Below, one piece after another: positions 1-8,611 of a DNA stretch of 64,000 bases; position 1 is the stretch's first letter; the number at the start of each line of letters is the position of its first letter. The DNA comes from Candidatus Heimdallarchaeota archaeon (GTDB lineage Archaea; Asgardarchaeota; Heimdallarchaeia; Hodarchaeales; Hodarchaeaceae): positions 3,945,460 through 4,009,459 of the forward strand of contig CP070695.1 of the NCBI GenBank assembly GCA_020353515.1, written 5' to 3'. The translations under genes were made by a program, and so were the position numbers. The notes under the pieces were generated by a model. The model made no database searches, was not told where the DNA came from, and was given only the letters and a program-made list of their open reading frames with translations.

Positions 1-165
1 TTCTTAACAAACCCATTGCTTAAAACCTTTTATCAGAAGTCATATTCCATTGTTAGAGCATTTTACTCTCAGGGATAGTTCTATTGGTAATCCCTTTACT
101 CCTTTTGGGTTGACTCTCAGAAAAATCAGTATATCATCCACCGACTGAATGATGAGGGATCCAAA

Positions 166-798
166 TTAATGATAGCATTCTAGAATTTTATTATTCCATA
201 TTTCTTCCAGAATAAGAGCTAGCCAGCCTACTCTATTAATGAGGCTATTGATATCTTTCCATTCTACTTCCACTAGTAGTTCTAGCAGTTGATCTCCAGT
301 TGTTTTTACCAGTTCTTCTATTAAGGAAATTCGTCTGTTCTCGATTTCTTCAATAAGTTTAAAGATCGAATCTTCTGAAGCTTTTTTGTTCTTAATCATT
401 TGTTCTAGGACAAGTCCTGTTGCTCTTACAATCAAATCAGCTTTATCATGTTTCTCAAGATTGGGAAAATCGCCTTTGAAAAATAGTTTCGCTGTTCTCA
501 CATAGAGAGTTTGACTTTTTAATTGCCCTTTTTCATCCATTGAAACTCTTTTTCCACCAGGAACTACTAATTTCAATTTTTCTAGCGTATTTAAGTATCT
601 GTAAAGTGTAATATCCGATTTCTGTTCTCCTTTTATTCTGTATGCAGCACTTATTTCATTTAATGTCATTGGTCCTTGTTGAAGAATTTTTATGACCTGA
701 ACTAGCTTTTCGTTAGTCCATACTTCTGTTTCTTTCCCACGGAGTACTTTAACAAATTGTTGTTTAACTGAAATTGCGTCTTGTGTTGTATCTGACAT
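166..798 (-). CDS. Winged-helix DNA-binding regulator
   Basis: Probably a transcription regulator. Residues about 25-95 look like a winged helix: a helix starting TNEKLVQVIKILQQ, a helix LNEISAAYRI, a recognition helix with ITLYRYLNTLEKLKLV, and a wing VVPGGKRV. The remaining 110 residues are helical and charged, probably a dimerisation or sensor region of no family I recognise. An in-frame TTG lies 12 bases upstream, but the ATG at 798 reads MSDTTQD and is the more natural start. It stands alone, divergent from the MFS gene further right, so its target cannot be read from context. The general class is fairly secure; the ligand is unknown. Confidence 0.7.
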   Translation of the reverse strand: MSDTTQDAISVKQQFVKVLRGKETEVWTNEKLVQVIKILQQGPMTLNEISAAYRIKGEQKSDITLYRYLNTLEKLKLVVPGGKRVSMDEKGQLKSQTLYVRTAKLFFKGDFPNLEKHDKADLIVRATGLVLEQMIKNKKASEDSIFKLIEEIENRRISLIEELVKTTGDQLLELLVEVEWKDINSLINRVGWLALILEEIWNNKILECYH

Positions 799-922
799 GA
801 TTAATACCAATTTTCAATACTTTGGTAAATTTATTTTATTGGTCATTTCAAATTGTTGGTGAGTTTTTTTTCATTCTGATGAAAAATAAATGTTATTACA
901 CCGATAATAAATACTTAGCACT

Positions 923-1126
923 TCAAAATGTAAATCTTCTTATCCTTCCTCTCTGACCCTCTAATTTCTTGTCAATTTTTCTCCTTATTTGTTTATGTAA
1001 TTTATCTCTTGTTAAGGAAGCAATTTGTATATAACCAGCCAGGAGCGAAGAATGTAATTCTCGATCGAATCTGAACTTTTTACCAAGATTATAGCAATTG
1101 TAAGTTTTAACTTTCGTTTTGGTCAC
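923..1126 (-). CDS. Possible small basic protein, unrecognised
   Basis: An open frame of 67 codons starting at GTG, very rich in Lys and Arg towards the C-terminus (RDKLHKQIRRKIDKKL). It could encode a small nucleic-acid-binding protein or be a remnant of a larger gene. No motif is recognisable and no good ribosome-binding site precedes it. It fills the gap between the regulator and the MFS gene. Existence as a real gene is doubtful. Confidence 0.2.
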   Translation of the reverse strand: MTKTKVKTYNCYNLGKKFRFDRELHSSLLAGYIQIASLTRDKLHKQIRRKIDKKLEGQRGRIRRFTF

Positions 1127-1267
1127 TTTATTTTTGAAAAATAGTGTTTATGAGAATTCCTAGTTCATAAATACAGCAATTCATTGATAATCTTTTTTCA
1201 TTGCCGTAACAATAGGCTATTAATAAAATGAAATTATAGTTTCACTTATTTGAAAAGGGGGTTTTTC

Positions 1268-2629
1268 ATGGAATTATTTCAACCAAAAGCCGATAGTCCT
1301 CAAAGAGTTAGATCTAAATTAGTATCTTCTTCGTTTATGCGCTTTTTAGGTGTTAATGAGCTTCCATGGCGTTCTCAGTGGTTAATTCAGAAATTTCTTC
1401 TTATTGCCAATTTACAGACGTCTTTATTTATTGTTTCTAGTACTTTCTATGTCTTGTTTGTCATTGATCGAATTGGGTTCAGTACTTTGGGCATGCTTCT
1501 TGCGATTAGTTTTATTACACAAGCGATTCTAGACTATCCAACTGGTGTTATTGGGGATTGGATTGGCCAACGTTGGAGTCTAGCTATTGCTTTTTGTGGC
1601 TATGGACTTTCTTATTCAGTTATTATCCATGCTACATCTGTTCCAGATTTTTTGTTGGTGTATCTCCTAAATGCTTTTGCTAGTTCTCAGCAATCTGGTG
1701 CTTTAGGGTCTTGGTTTGATAACAATTACAAGGTATCAGTGGGGAAAACAGATAGTGATCGAAAAACTTATCGAGAGCTGCTTGGGAAGCAAGCAATTGT
1801 TTCGAGGTTTGTCATAGCGGCCATGATAATTTTGGGTGGAGTCGTAGCAACAGCATTTTTTCGGGAGTTAGTATTTATTGTACAAGCATTTGGTATGTTT
1901 GGATTAGCTGTTTTATGTTTGATTCTTGTAAAAGATTATCCTGAGATTTCTAAGCCCGAATTATCTTTTAGAAAGTATTTCAATCTTTTGGGAGAAGGAT
2001 TACGATTCAGTTTTGGTTCTAAACACATGTTTTTTTTTATTACTGGTGTAAGCATTGCTAGTCCTACTTTTTTAATTTGGGGTAATATGATTCTTTTTCC
2101 TATGTATTTTGGATATACTGGATCTGATGGGGGAGCTGCATTTGTTCGCTTTAGTTTTTATGTTCTAACTGCTTTCACTATGCCAAGAGCTGGAAACTGG
2201 AGTAAAAATCTTCATACTCGTAAATGGCTCCCCCGTTTACGACTGATTCATACAGTTGTTTTTTATGTCAGTTTTATATTGATTTTTACCATTTTTCCCT
2301 TTGCAAATTCTTTGAACTTATTAGCAATTGTATTAGTAGGATTTATTTTCCTTCTTACCGAATGGTTATTAGCTTCTGAACTTTTTCTAAGACAACGATT
2401 ACTTGTTGACGTGGTTCCTGATACTAACCGAAATTCTGTCTATAGTTTACTCCCAACGTTGAATCTTTTAGTTTCAGCTCCATTTATATTCATATCTGGT
2501 ACTATTATTGAATTAATAGGTGTCCCATTAACTTTAATTGGTTGTATGTTATTGGGTGTTATCTCTTCTGGCTTCCTCTTTCTTTCTCTTCGCTCTTTAC
2601 CCACAGGTGTTTTAAAAGAAGAAGACTAA
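1268..2629 (+). CDS. Major facilitator superfamily transporter
   Basis: A polytopic membrane protein of about 453 residues with some twelve hydrophobic segments separated by short basic loops, the size and pattern of MFS transporters. The loop after the second/third segment reads DYPTGVIGDWIGQRWSL, which matches the MFS signature between TM2 and TM3 (G-x-x-x-D-x-x-G-x-R). A long central loop follows TM6. The ATG at 1268 is preceded by AAAAGGGGG and is preferred to an upstream TTG at 1250. The substrate cannot be deduced; drug or metabolite efflux is typical of this group. It is monocistronic, and the next 300 bases downstream hold only degraded sequence. Confidence 0.8.
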   Translation: MELFQPKADSPQRVRSKLVSSSFMRFLGVNELPWRSQWLIQKFLLIANLQTSLFIVSSTFYVLFVIDRIGFSTLGMLLAISFITQAILDYPTGVIGDWIGQRWSLAIAFCGYGLSYSVIIHATSVPDFLLVYLLNAFASSQQSGALGSWFDNNYKVSVGKTDSDRKTYRELLGKQAIVSRFVIAAMIILGGVVATAFFRELVFIVQAFGMFGLAVLCLILVKDYPEISKPELSFRKYFNLLGEGLRFSFGSKHMFFFITGVSIASPTFLIWGNMILFPMYFGYTGSDGGAAFVRFSFYVLTAFTMPRAGNWSKNLHTRKWLPRLRLIHTVVFYVSFILIFTIFPFANSLNLLAIVLVGFIFLLTEWLLASELFLRQRLLVDVVPDTNRNSVYSLLPTLNLLVSAPFIFISGTIIELIGVPLTLIGCMLLGVISSGFLFLSLRSLPTGVLKEED

Positions 2630-2749
2630 GGCGCCTAACCATTCACAGTAGCCAACCCCGTTTTTTTCTGATCAATTGGTAGTAGTATGAACCTTTCTTA
2701 TCTTCGACCGAATTGAATTCTAAATTGGTTAATGGAAAATGTTTTTCTC

Positions 2750-2985
2750 CTAGTCGTTTTTGGGTTTCCCTGATATCTTTGTTTCAATTTGATCTAGCTC
2801 CTCTTTACAGGTGTTATGAATCTCTTTCCCTTTAGCTAGACTTTGAGGTGCGTAATCTTTAAAGTGATCCTCTTCAAACCCATATCCAGCCAAATGTCTT
2901 TCCTGGGTTAATTGGATTAACCACTCAGCGAATTTCTAGCCAGATTTTTGGTATAATATAAGACATTTACTATACTTTCGTACAC
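2750..2985 (-). pseudogene. Frameshifted remnant of a small HEPN-like gene
   Basis: On the minus strand a GTG preceded by GGGGAG opens VYESIVNVLYYTKNLARNSLSG, which ends near 2925. The neighbouring frame then continues WLIQLTQERHLAGYGF and EIHNTCKEELDQIE to a TAG at 2750. Joining the two frames gives about 78 residues with the helical, R-x-x-x-x-Y pattern of HEPN-type small proteins, which is inference from pattern only. The rest of the gap 2630-3264 holds no gene I can support; it is AT-rich with no clear repeat. Confidence 0.3.
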
Positions 2986-3264
2986 CTCCCCTTTTAAGTT
3001 TGTTGAATATTGAATTGTAAGATGTAATAATTCAATTCGAATTTGTGTGAAATCAGCTTTAAATTCGATAGCTTTTAGTTTTGAAATTGTTTCTTTTTTC
3101 CGTTAAATTTAGTCTAAATGAAGATCCTCCTTTTTTTTTGCCTTAACTTTTACAGTTGAATTAAAGAAAAGTAATTTAATTTAATAAAATAAAAATCCGT
3201 CGTGAATCAATAATAAGAAGAAGAGTCGGTTGGAAAATCGTTGAATGAACATGAGGGGATCTCC

Positions 3265-3792
3265 ATGAATTATAAAATAGTCCTAGCGGGAGATGAAGGG
3301 GTTGGGAAGACTTCTTTAATCAATCGTTTTGTACATGGATACTTCAAAGGTGATTACAAAGCAACAATTGGAGTTAATATTTATACTAAACAACTTCTTA
3401 TTGATTCTTCTGAAGTGAATTTACAGATCTGGGATGTGGCAGGTCAAACCTCGTTTCGTCAATTTCGCCAAAGATTTTTCAGTGGTACCCGAGGAGCATT
3501 CTTAGTGTTCGACTTAACAGTGTCTAAAAGTCTTGACAATCTTCATGTATCCTGGATAGAGGATCTCCAAAACATTGCAGGGGAAATTCCGTTAGTTTTA
3601 ATCGGAAACAAATCAGATCTAAGAGAATCAGTTACTGTTTCCTATCAGGAGGTGAATGATTTTTTATATCTTCATTCTAATATTGGAGACCATTTCATCA
3701 CTTCGGCTCTGACTGGTGAAAATGTGGAGAATGCCTTTCATAAATTGACAACATTAATGAATGTGATGATAGATAGTAAATCAAAGGACTAA
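3265..3792 (+). CDS. Ras/Rab-like small GTPase
   Basis: A stand-alone small GTPase of about 175 residues. All nucleotide-binding motifs are visible: G1 GDEGVGKTS near the N-terminus, switch-I Thr in the YKATIGV stretch, G3 WDVAGQTSF, G4 NKSD and G5 TSALTG. The glutamine after DxAG, needed for GTP hydrolysis in Ras/Rab proteins, is present. The C-terminus (DSKSKD) has no cysteine, so no eukaryote-type prenylation is expected. The ATG at 3265 follows GAGGGGATCTCC and is chosen over a TTG eight codons earlier. Asgard genomes carry many such GTPases; partner and membrane are unknown. It is flanked by an empty region and a convergent operon. Confidence 0.9.
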   Translation: MNYKIVLAGDEGVGKTSLINRFVHGYFKGDYKATIGVNIYTKQLLIDSSEVNLQIWDVAGQTSFRQFRQRFFSGTRGAFLVFDLTVSKSLDNLHVSWIEDLQNIAGEIPLVLIGNKSDLRESVTVSYQEVNDFLYLHSNIGDHFITSALTGENVENAFHKLTTLMNVMIDSKSKD

Positions 3793-3898
3793 GAATTTTT
3801 GGGGTTAATATTACTCCTACGTCTATCCTTGCCCTATTATTACACGAATACTTTGGTACTATTTTTCTAAGAATTCCTTTTTTAATTTGAGCTATACT

Positions 3899-4342
3899 TC
3901 AAATAGCCTTCAAATTGAATAGAATTCGCATTAGATAATCCTCAAATTGATTGATCTCTTTCTCGGAAAAATTTTTGTAATATATATCTTTCATATCTAA
4001 TGATACTTGGTAATAGATGTCTTGAAGTTGTTTATTCTTCTCAGTTAGGTAAACCAGCTTTTTTCGGCGGTCTCCTTCTGAGTCAACTCGTTTTAGGTGA
4101 CCAATCTCTTCTAATCGATCAAGCATAGGTGTTAAGGTCGATTTACTCAATGATGTTGCTTTTGCGAGTTCAATAATCGGTAGGCCATCTTTTTTCCATA
4201 ATGCAAAAAGGATGCGCCCTTGTGCGGGATTAATATCACTGATCTGATATTTTTTAAGCTTTTTAGCAAATATCCGTTGACCTAGTTGATGGATTTGAGC
4301 AATAAGAAACCCCCCTGCTTTTAAATCTTGCATCGTTTTCAC
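3899..4342 (-). CDS. MarR-family transcription regulator
   Basis: A 147-residue MarR-type winged-helix protein. The body shows the usual layout: an N-terminal helix, a helix-turn-helix with LPIIELAKATSLSKSTLTPMLDRLEEIG, a wing containing DSEGDRRKKLVYLTEK, and a long C-terminal dimerisation helix. The DxDxRxK-type wing is diagnostic of MarR proteins. Its start overlaps the stop of the upstream flavin-oxidase-like gene by four bases (ATGA), so the two are co-transcribed. A perfect 11-bp inverted repeat lies over the operon's TATA box, so self-repression relieved by a ligand is likely. Confidence 0.88.
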   Translation of the reverse strand: MKTMQDLKAGGFLIAQIHQLGQRIFAKKLKKYQISDINPAQGRILFALWKKDGLPIIELAKATSLSKSTLTPMLDRLEEIGHLKRVDSEGDRRKKLVYLTEKNKQLQDIYYQVSLDMKDIYYKNFSEKEINQFEDYLMRILFNLKAI

Positions 4343-4803
4343 ATCAGTTGTAATACATGTTTCTGAAGCTTATAATAGATCTCTATGAACCGTGGTTTCA
4401 ATTTTAGAATTGTATAGTCTTCATCTTCAACGCCTTTGGGGTAGTATTTCTTCCACCAATCAAGATATAATTCTCTCTTAATTGCCATATCCTCAACAAT
4501 TTCTATATTTCCGCTTAACATTACACCACGAAAATCCTCGGGATCGTGATAATAGAGAGACACCGCAGAATGTGATCTAATATGAGTTACCTTCGAAGAA
4601 GAAGTATTGGTTGAAATATAGACTAAAAAGTCATCATTATGATCCTCAAATACTCGAGTTAGCTCTGGAAAAGTTTTTGGGTCGCGTAAATTAAATACCG
4701 CACGAGTGTATGGGAACTCATCAGAGCCAATCGTTGTTAAGCATACTGTTTTCATGGAATTTATTACTTTAAGACAGAAGTCTCTCATTTCTTGTTCTTT
4801 CAT
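4339..4803 (-). CDS. Pyridoxamine-5'-phosphate-oxidase-like flavin-binding protein
   Basis: A 154-residue protein with the split-barrel pattern of the PNPOx-like family: an N-terminal helix, then VCLTTIGSDEFPYTRAVFN, a strand FLVYISTNTSSSKVTHIRSH, and VSLYYHDPEDFRGVMLSGNIEIV. Such proteins bind FMN or F420 and often reduce or detoxify small molecules. It is the first gene of an operon with the MarR regulator and sits directly behind the palindromic operator, so the regulator probably controls this enzyme. The cofactor and substrate cannot be assigned. Confidence 0.75.
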   Translation of the reverse strand: MKEQEMRDFCLKVINSMKTVCLTTIGSDEFPYTRAVFNLRDPKTFPELTRVFEDHNDDFLVYISTNTSSSKVTHIRSHSAVSLYYHDPEDFRGVMLSGNIEIVEDMAIKRELYLDWWKKYYPKGVEDEDYTILKLKPRFIEIYYKLQKHVLQLM

Positions 4804-4836
4804 GTTTTTCCACCTAATAAACCAAACAAATCAGAT

Positions 4837-4869
4837 TAGTCCTATATGAGATAGTTTTATATAGGACTA
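4837..4869. promoter_or_regulatory. Palindromic operator, probable MarR site
   Basis: Two perfect 11-base inverted arms, TAGTCCTATAT and ATATAGGACTA, are separated by 11 bases. The element lies between the MarR operon (minus, start 4803) and the DinB-like gene (plus, start 4929) and covers the minus-strand TATA box. Its symmetry and place suit autoregulation by the MarR protein; that assignment is inference. Confidence 0.6.
4853..4865 (-). promoter_or_regulatory. TATA box of the PNPOx-MarR operon
   Basis: On the minus strand the sequence reads CCTATATAAAACT, a good archaeal TATA element about 50 bases upstream of the ATG at 4803. It lies inside the inverted repeat, so a bound repressor would block TBP. 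Confidence 0.5.
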
Positions 4870-4928
4870 TTTTTACTTTTCCATAATTATCTAAAATGAT
4901 TTTTTAATCTTTAAAAGAGCTGATTTGC

Positions 4929-5432
4929 ATGAGTTCAACTAAAATTCTTTCATTAATGCTTGATGAGCTTCATAAACGCTTTTTAGCAGTTACTACCGAC
5001 TTATCGGAGGACGATTTTACTTTTAAGACCGATAAGAATTCTCCAGCGATTGGATGGACAATTGGGCACTTGACTGGGGGTCAACATGTGTACCTTCGAT
5101 TAATCTTTCTAGGGGAACCACCCTCACAGATACAAGAATATGAATCCTTTAACACAGGAACCGACAGTCTTTATACGAATGTACCTTCTTTTAAGAAAAT
5201 AGTTGCCTTTTATGAGTCGGAATTCGAAGAATTAAAGAAATTCATTGAAACTTTAACGGAAAACGATTTGAATTCTCCTACTCCTCATCGAGAAAAGGTC
5301 CCACCCTTTTTTCAGGATACTCCTCTTCGTGAAATCCTAGTGAGCTATATAGCTCATGCATTCACACATCTTGGCCAAATAATTGAGATCCGACGAATGT
5401 TAGGTAAAGATATTTCAAAAATCAATGAATGA
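4929..5432 (+). CDS. DinB-family four-helix protein
   Basis: A 167-residue protein of the DinB/YfiT type, a metal-binding four-helix bundle fold. The spaced histidines of the family are visible: GWTIGHLTGGQHVYL near residue 45 and SYIAHAFTHLGQIIEIRR near the C-terminus. Members include metal-dependent thiol transferases and hydrolases; which one this is cannot be told. The gene is divergent from the MarR operon and shares its operator-containing spacer, so it may belong to the same regulon. Confidence 0.75.
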   Translation: MSSTKILSLMLDELHKRFLAVTTDLSEDDFTFKTDKNSPAIGWTIGHLTGGQHVYLRLIFLGEPPSQIQEYESFNTGTDSLYTNVPSFKKIVAFYESEFEELKKFIETLTENDLNSPTPHREKVPPFFQDTPLREILVSYIAHAFTHLGQIIEIRRMLGKDISKINE

Positions 5433-5459
5433 GTGTATAATTCTTCTAAAGTATAAGCA

Positions 5460-6149
5460 TTATTGTTTTTCTTCTACTGCTCTTTTTTGGTATTTCTCTG
5501 CTTTTTTCTTGCACACTTCTGCTCTTTCTGGATCATTCAAATTTCCATATACTTGAACAAGAAGTCCATTTACTTGAGCTATTCCCGCATAATTTTCAAT
5601 AGATAAACATATCCCTTCTGCTTCTTCTAATACGGTTAACGCCTGAGTATAAAGTGATTTTCCATTTAGAATATGCCCTCTGACGATAAGGGCCCAACCT
5701 AACGTCTGTTGAATGTCCTTATCGTTTGGATATCTCTCTGCTAGCTCATATACCAGTTTGAACTGTGATTCAGCTGCAGGAAGGTCACCAGAATTTAGCA
5801 ATCGTGTCCCATAAGCTAGGGAGCATCTAGCGAGTTGAACATCATTCCCCGATCTTTGAGCAACCTCAAATGCTTCTCTAGCCCGATCCACAGCATTAGT
5901 ATTGTCACCTAATTCAACAAGGGTATTATCAATTCTCATAAGACAATATGAAAGGATACGATCTCGCTCTTGAGCAAGATCTGATTGTAGGTTTAACAGA
6001 GAAAGAAGGAAATCTCTCACCTCCTTGTATAGTTGAAGTTCTTCCTCGTGGTTCGAATCCTTTACAGCTTGCCACAACGCAGATTCTATCTTATCTTCTG
6101 CGCGCCTCAATTTGCCTAGAATTTCTTCTTTAGTTTGAGTATCCTTCAT
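5460..6149 (-). CDS. TPR-repeat protein
   Basis: A helical protein of about 229 residues with tetratricopeptide-like repeats from residue 80 on: AVDRAREAFEVAQRSG, PAAESQFKLVYELAERYPN, QALTVLEEAEGICLSIENYA and PERAEVCKKKAEKYQ. The first 70 residues are charged helix. TPRs mediate protein-protein contacts, so an adaptor role is likely, but the partner is not indicated by neighbours. The ATG at 6149 is preferred to a TTG at 6173. The ORF is intact. Confidence 0.65.
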   Translation of the reverse strand: MKDTQTKEEILGKLRRAEDKIESALWQAVKDSNHEEELQLYKEVRDFLLSLLNLQSDLAQERDRILSYCLMRIDNTLVELGDNTNAVDRAREAFEVAQRSGNDVQLARCSLAYGTRLLNSGDLPAAESQFKLVYELAERYPNDKDIQQTLGWALIVRGHILNGKSLYTQALTVLEEAEGICLSIENYAGIAQVNGLLVQVYGNLNDPERAEVCKKKAEKYQKRAVEEKQ

Positions 6150-6219
6150 CTTTTGACCAATTATTTGGCTCAAAAGAATAATGAGTATATAATATTATCT
6201 ATGATTCAGAGGTTTATTA

Positions 6220-6804
6220 TTGACAAAGAGATTATTAGATCTTCCTACAAAGATTAAGACTAAGAGATTAATTCTTAGGAGATACAAAGAAGGTGATGGG
6301 GCGGCGTTATTTAACTTACTCGAATCTCATGACAATCGTAACTATTTGAGAGATCATATTGATGAAGCAACTGATATTAAAACCGAAGAAGAAGCTGAAA
6401 TAAGAATTAGGCAATTAGCTGCTGATTGGATAACGCAAAAGAAATTTATCATGGGCATCTGGAATAAGAATACTGGATTATACATTGGTCAAATCTGGAT
6501 AAGTCCAAATAAGTGGGAAGTGCCTTCATTTGAGCTGGGTTGGTTTTTAGACCGGACTCATCAGGGGCAGGGTTTTGCAGGTGAAGCAGTTAATGCAGCG
6601 CTTCAATTTCTTTTCGATCACCTTCAGGCTCATAAAGTCATTGTATTAACTCGAGATGATAATGTAAAGAGTTTCAAACTAGCAGAAAGATGTGGATTTG
6701 TGAAAGAAGGCCATCTTAGGAATCACAATATTAAAGATGGGCAAAGATTTGGTTTATTTTATTACAGTATACTGAAATCTGAATATCAAGACCAAAAAAA
6801 GTGA
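6220..6804 (+). CDS. GNAT N-acetyltransferase (RimJ/RimL type)
   Basis: A 194-residue GNAT acetyltransferase using acetyl-CoA. The family layout is clear: an N-terminal TKRLILRRYKEGD strand-turn, a central FELGWFLDRTHQGQGFAGEAVNA containing the acetyl-CoA-binding Q-x-x-G-x-A loop, and a C-terminal KVIVLTRDDNVKSFKLAERCGFVKEG, the hallmark of the RimJ/RimL subgroup. The start is TTG at 6220, preceded by AGAGGT. The subgroup modifies ribosomal protein N-termini, amino acids or drugs; the actual acceptor is unknown. It is monocistronic. Confidence 0.88.
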   Translation: MTKRLLDLPTKIKTKRLILRRYKEGDGAALFNLLESHDNRNYLRDHIDEATDIKTEEEAEIRIRQLAADWITQKKFIMGIWNKNTGLYIGQIWISPNKWEVPSFELGWFLDRTHQGQGFAGEAVNAALQFLFDHLQAHKVIVLTRDDNVKSFKLAERCGFVKEGHLRNHNIKDGQRFGLFYYSILKSEYQDQKK

Positions 6805-7010
6805 TATGGAAAAAAGGTTCGTCCTTTGGTCAAAACCAGTCACCATCATGAGAAATTAGTTCTATAAATCCATAAGCTTTAAGAAAGGACTAGTGATAAA
6901 TTTAGATTTGAACTTCACTCTAAACCAAAAATCGAAGACTATAGAAATTTAAAACTAGTGACCCGATATAAGACAGCTATCAAATTTTATTACTAAAGGA
7001 AGTAAGAAAT

Positions 7011-8456
7011 GTGGCAAACGTAATACCAGATCCAGTTTTGGCAACTGCACCAGGTGTTGCTGCTGGACTCCTTGCAGCCTTTAATTGGTGGCAAATGCGT
7101 CGAGGCGCAGTTATAAAACTAGGAAAACCTGTTAATTATGCCATAGAAAAGGATGAAGAAAAAGATGGGGTTGTCAAATATTATTTTCCCGTTCTAATGC
7201 ACAATACAGGTAAGAAAGCTGGAATGATTACAGAAATTGTGATAACATTCAAATCTAAAAGCACAGAAAAGATAATCGATATTAATAGACGTGTAGAAAT
7301 GAGTCAAGAAGAGGGAGAGGAAGAAGTGACTTCTTCAATCTTGGGTATAGAACCAATTTTCCCCTTCTTTGTCTCAGCGGACGAAGGTGCTGTAGTAATA
7401 TTTGAGTGCTTAGATTCCGATCACGATGTTATACCAATTGATGAAGTGTTAACCTGTAGAATTCTAATTAAATACGATAATAAGAAGAAAACAGACATAG
7501 AATTTCCATTTCGACTGTTACCCGAGGATATTTCCTTGTTATTACGGGGTACTATGAAATGGCTTAAACCAACGGTTCAGGATGTTCATCTACCTGGTAT
7601 TACGGACAGAGACCGATTATTAGCACTCCTTGAGGAGTTAGATCTTGATAACCAATTTGAAACTATTCTTGATAGTGAAGGGACGCATTTTGATAGAACT
7701 GTACAATATGGGGGTACAAAAATAACTCGTCTCGATTTATCTGAGTTAAAAATTCCATCCCTACCTGAAAGTATTGGAGATTTTGAGATACTTTAGTACC
7801 TTGATCTAGGGAATAATCTTTTACAGTCTCTTCCAAGGAGTATTGGAAATTTAAAGAATTTAATCGAATTAGATCTCCGTAATAACAAGAGGTTTGAATC
7901 CCTCCCCGATTCTATCAGTCAATTGACTAAGTTAAAAACTCTTAATGTTTCTCGATGTAATCTTGCAGCCCTTCCAGATAATATTGGAAATCTGAGCTCC
8001 CTTACCTGGTTAAAAGTTTCTGGTAATCACCTCACGTCTCTTCCTGATAGCCTAGGTGATTTAACCAATCTTAAGAGATTAGATATTGAGGATAATCAAC
8101 TAGAAGCCCTTCCTGGAAGTATTGGTTCCTTACAAAAGCTAAGAAAGCTAACAGTATATAAAAATAGACTGAAATCTGTCCCTATGGGGATTCTAAAGAT
8201 CAAGAAATTTACACAACTGGAATTTAAGGAAAATGAGATAACCGCGTTACCAGCTAATCTCATCGAAGATGGAGGGCATGTAACAGGGCTATTCTTCGAG
8301 AATAACCAGATCTACTCTTTACCTGAAGGATTAGAAAAACTTGATCGGCTAACAACTCTCAGCTTACGAAATAATCCCTTAGCATTACAAACTGAGTCTG
8401 TTCATGCCTCTCTTCAAGCATTGAAAGATAGAGGATGCAATGTTTTCTTAGATTAA
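7011..8456 (+). pseudogene. Leucine-rich-repeat protein interrupted by one in-frame TAG
   Basis: A single reading frame starts at GTG 7011 after AAAGGAAG and runs to 8456, broken only by a TAG at 7794-7796. The N-terminus has a hydrophobic stretch (PGVAAGLLAAFNWWQM), probably a membrane anchor, then a beta-rich domain to about residue 190. From about residue 205 there are leucine-rich repeats with a 23-residue period (LPESIGDFEIL, LPRSIGNLKNL, LPDSIGDL-like) continuing without change of frame on both sides of the stop. The TAG sits where LRR consensus has a variable residue before YLDLGNN; a CAG-to-TAG change would explain it. It may be a nonsense mutation, a sequencing error or a readthrough site. 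LRR proteins bind other proteins; no partner is evident. Confidence 0.75.
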
Positions 8457-8611
8457 TAATTTTTGAAATTTATCCCTTTATTAAATACCAACCTTTGCTA
8501 AAATAGTTCCTGATTAACTATTAGGAGTTCTCAGTATGCTTGATATAAACCAAACTCAAAATCCTTCATATCTTGATGATTAGCAAAATATTCAATTCTC
8601 AGTGATTCGAA

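Noticed and set aside
1..165. Gene end at the left edge
   Set aside because: No open frame with protein-like sequence on either strand reaches into these bases.
7794..7796. TAG read as pyrrolysine
   Set aside because: No pylS/pylT or methylamine methyltransferase in the window; an LRR protein is not a known pyrrolysine context. A nonsense mutation or error is simpler.
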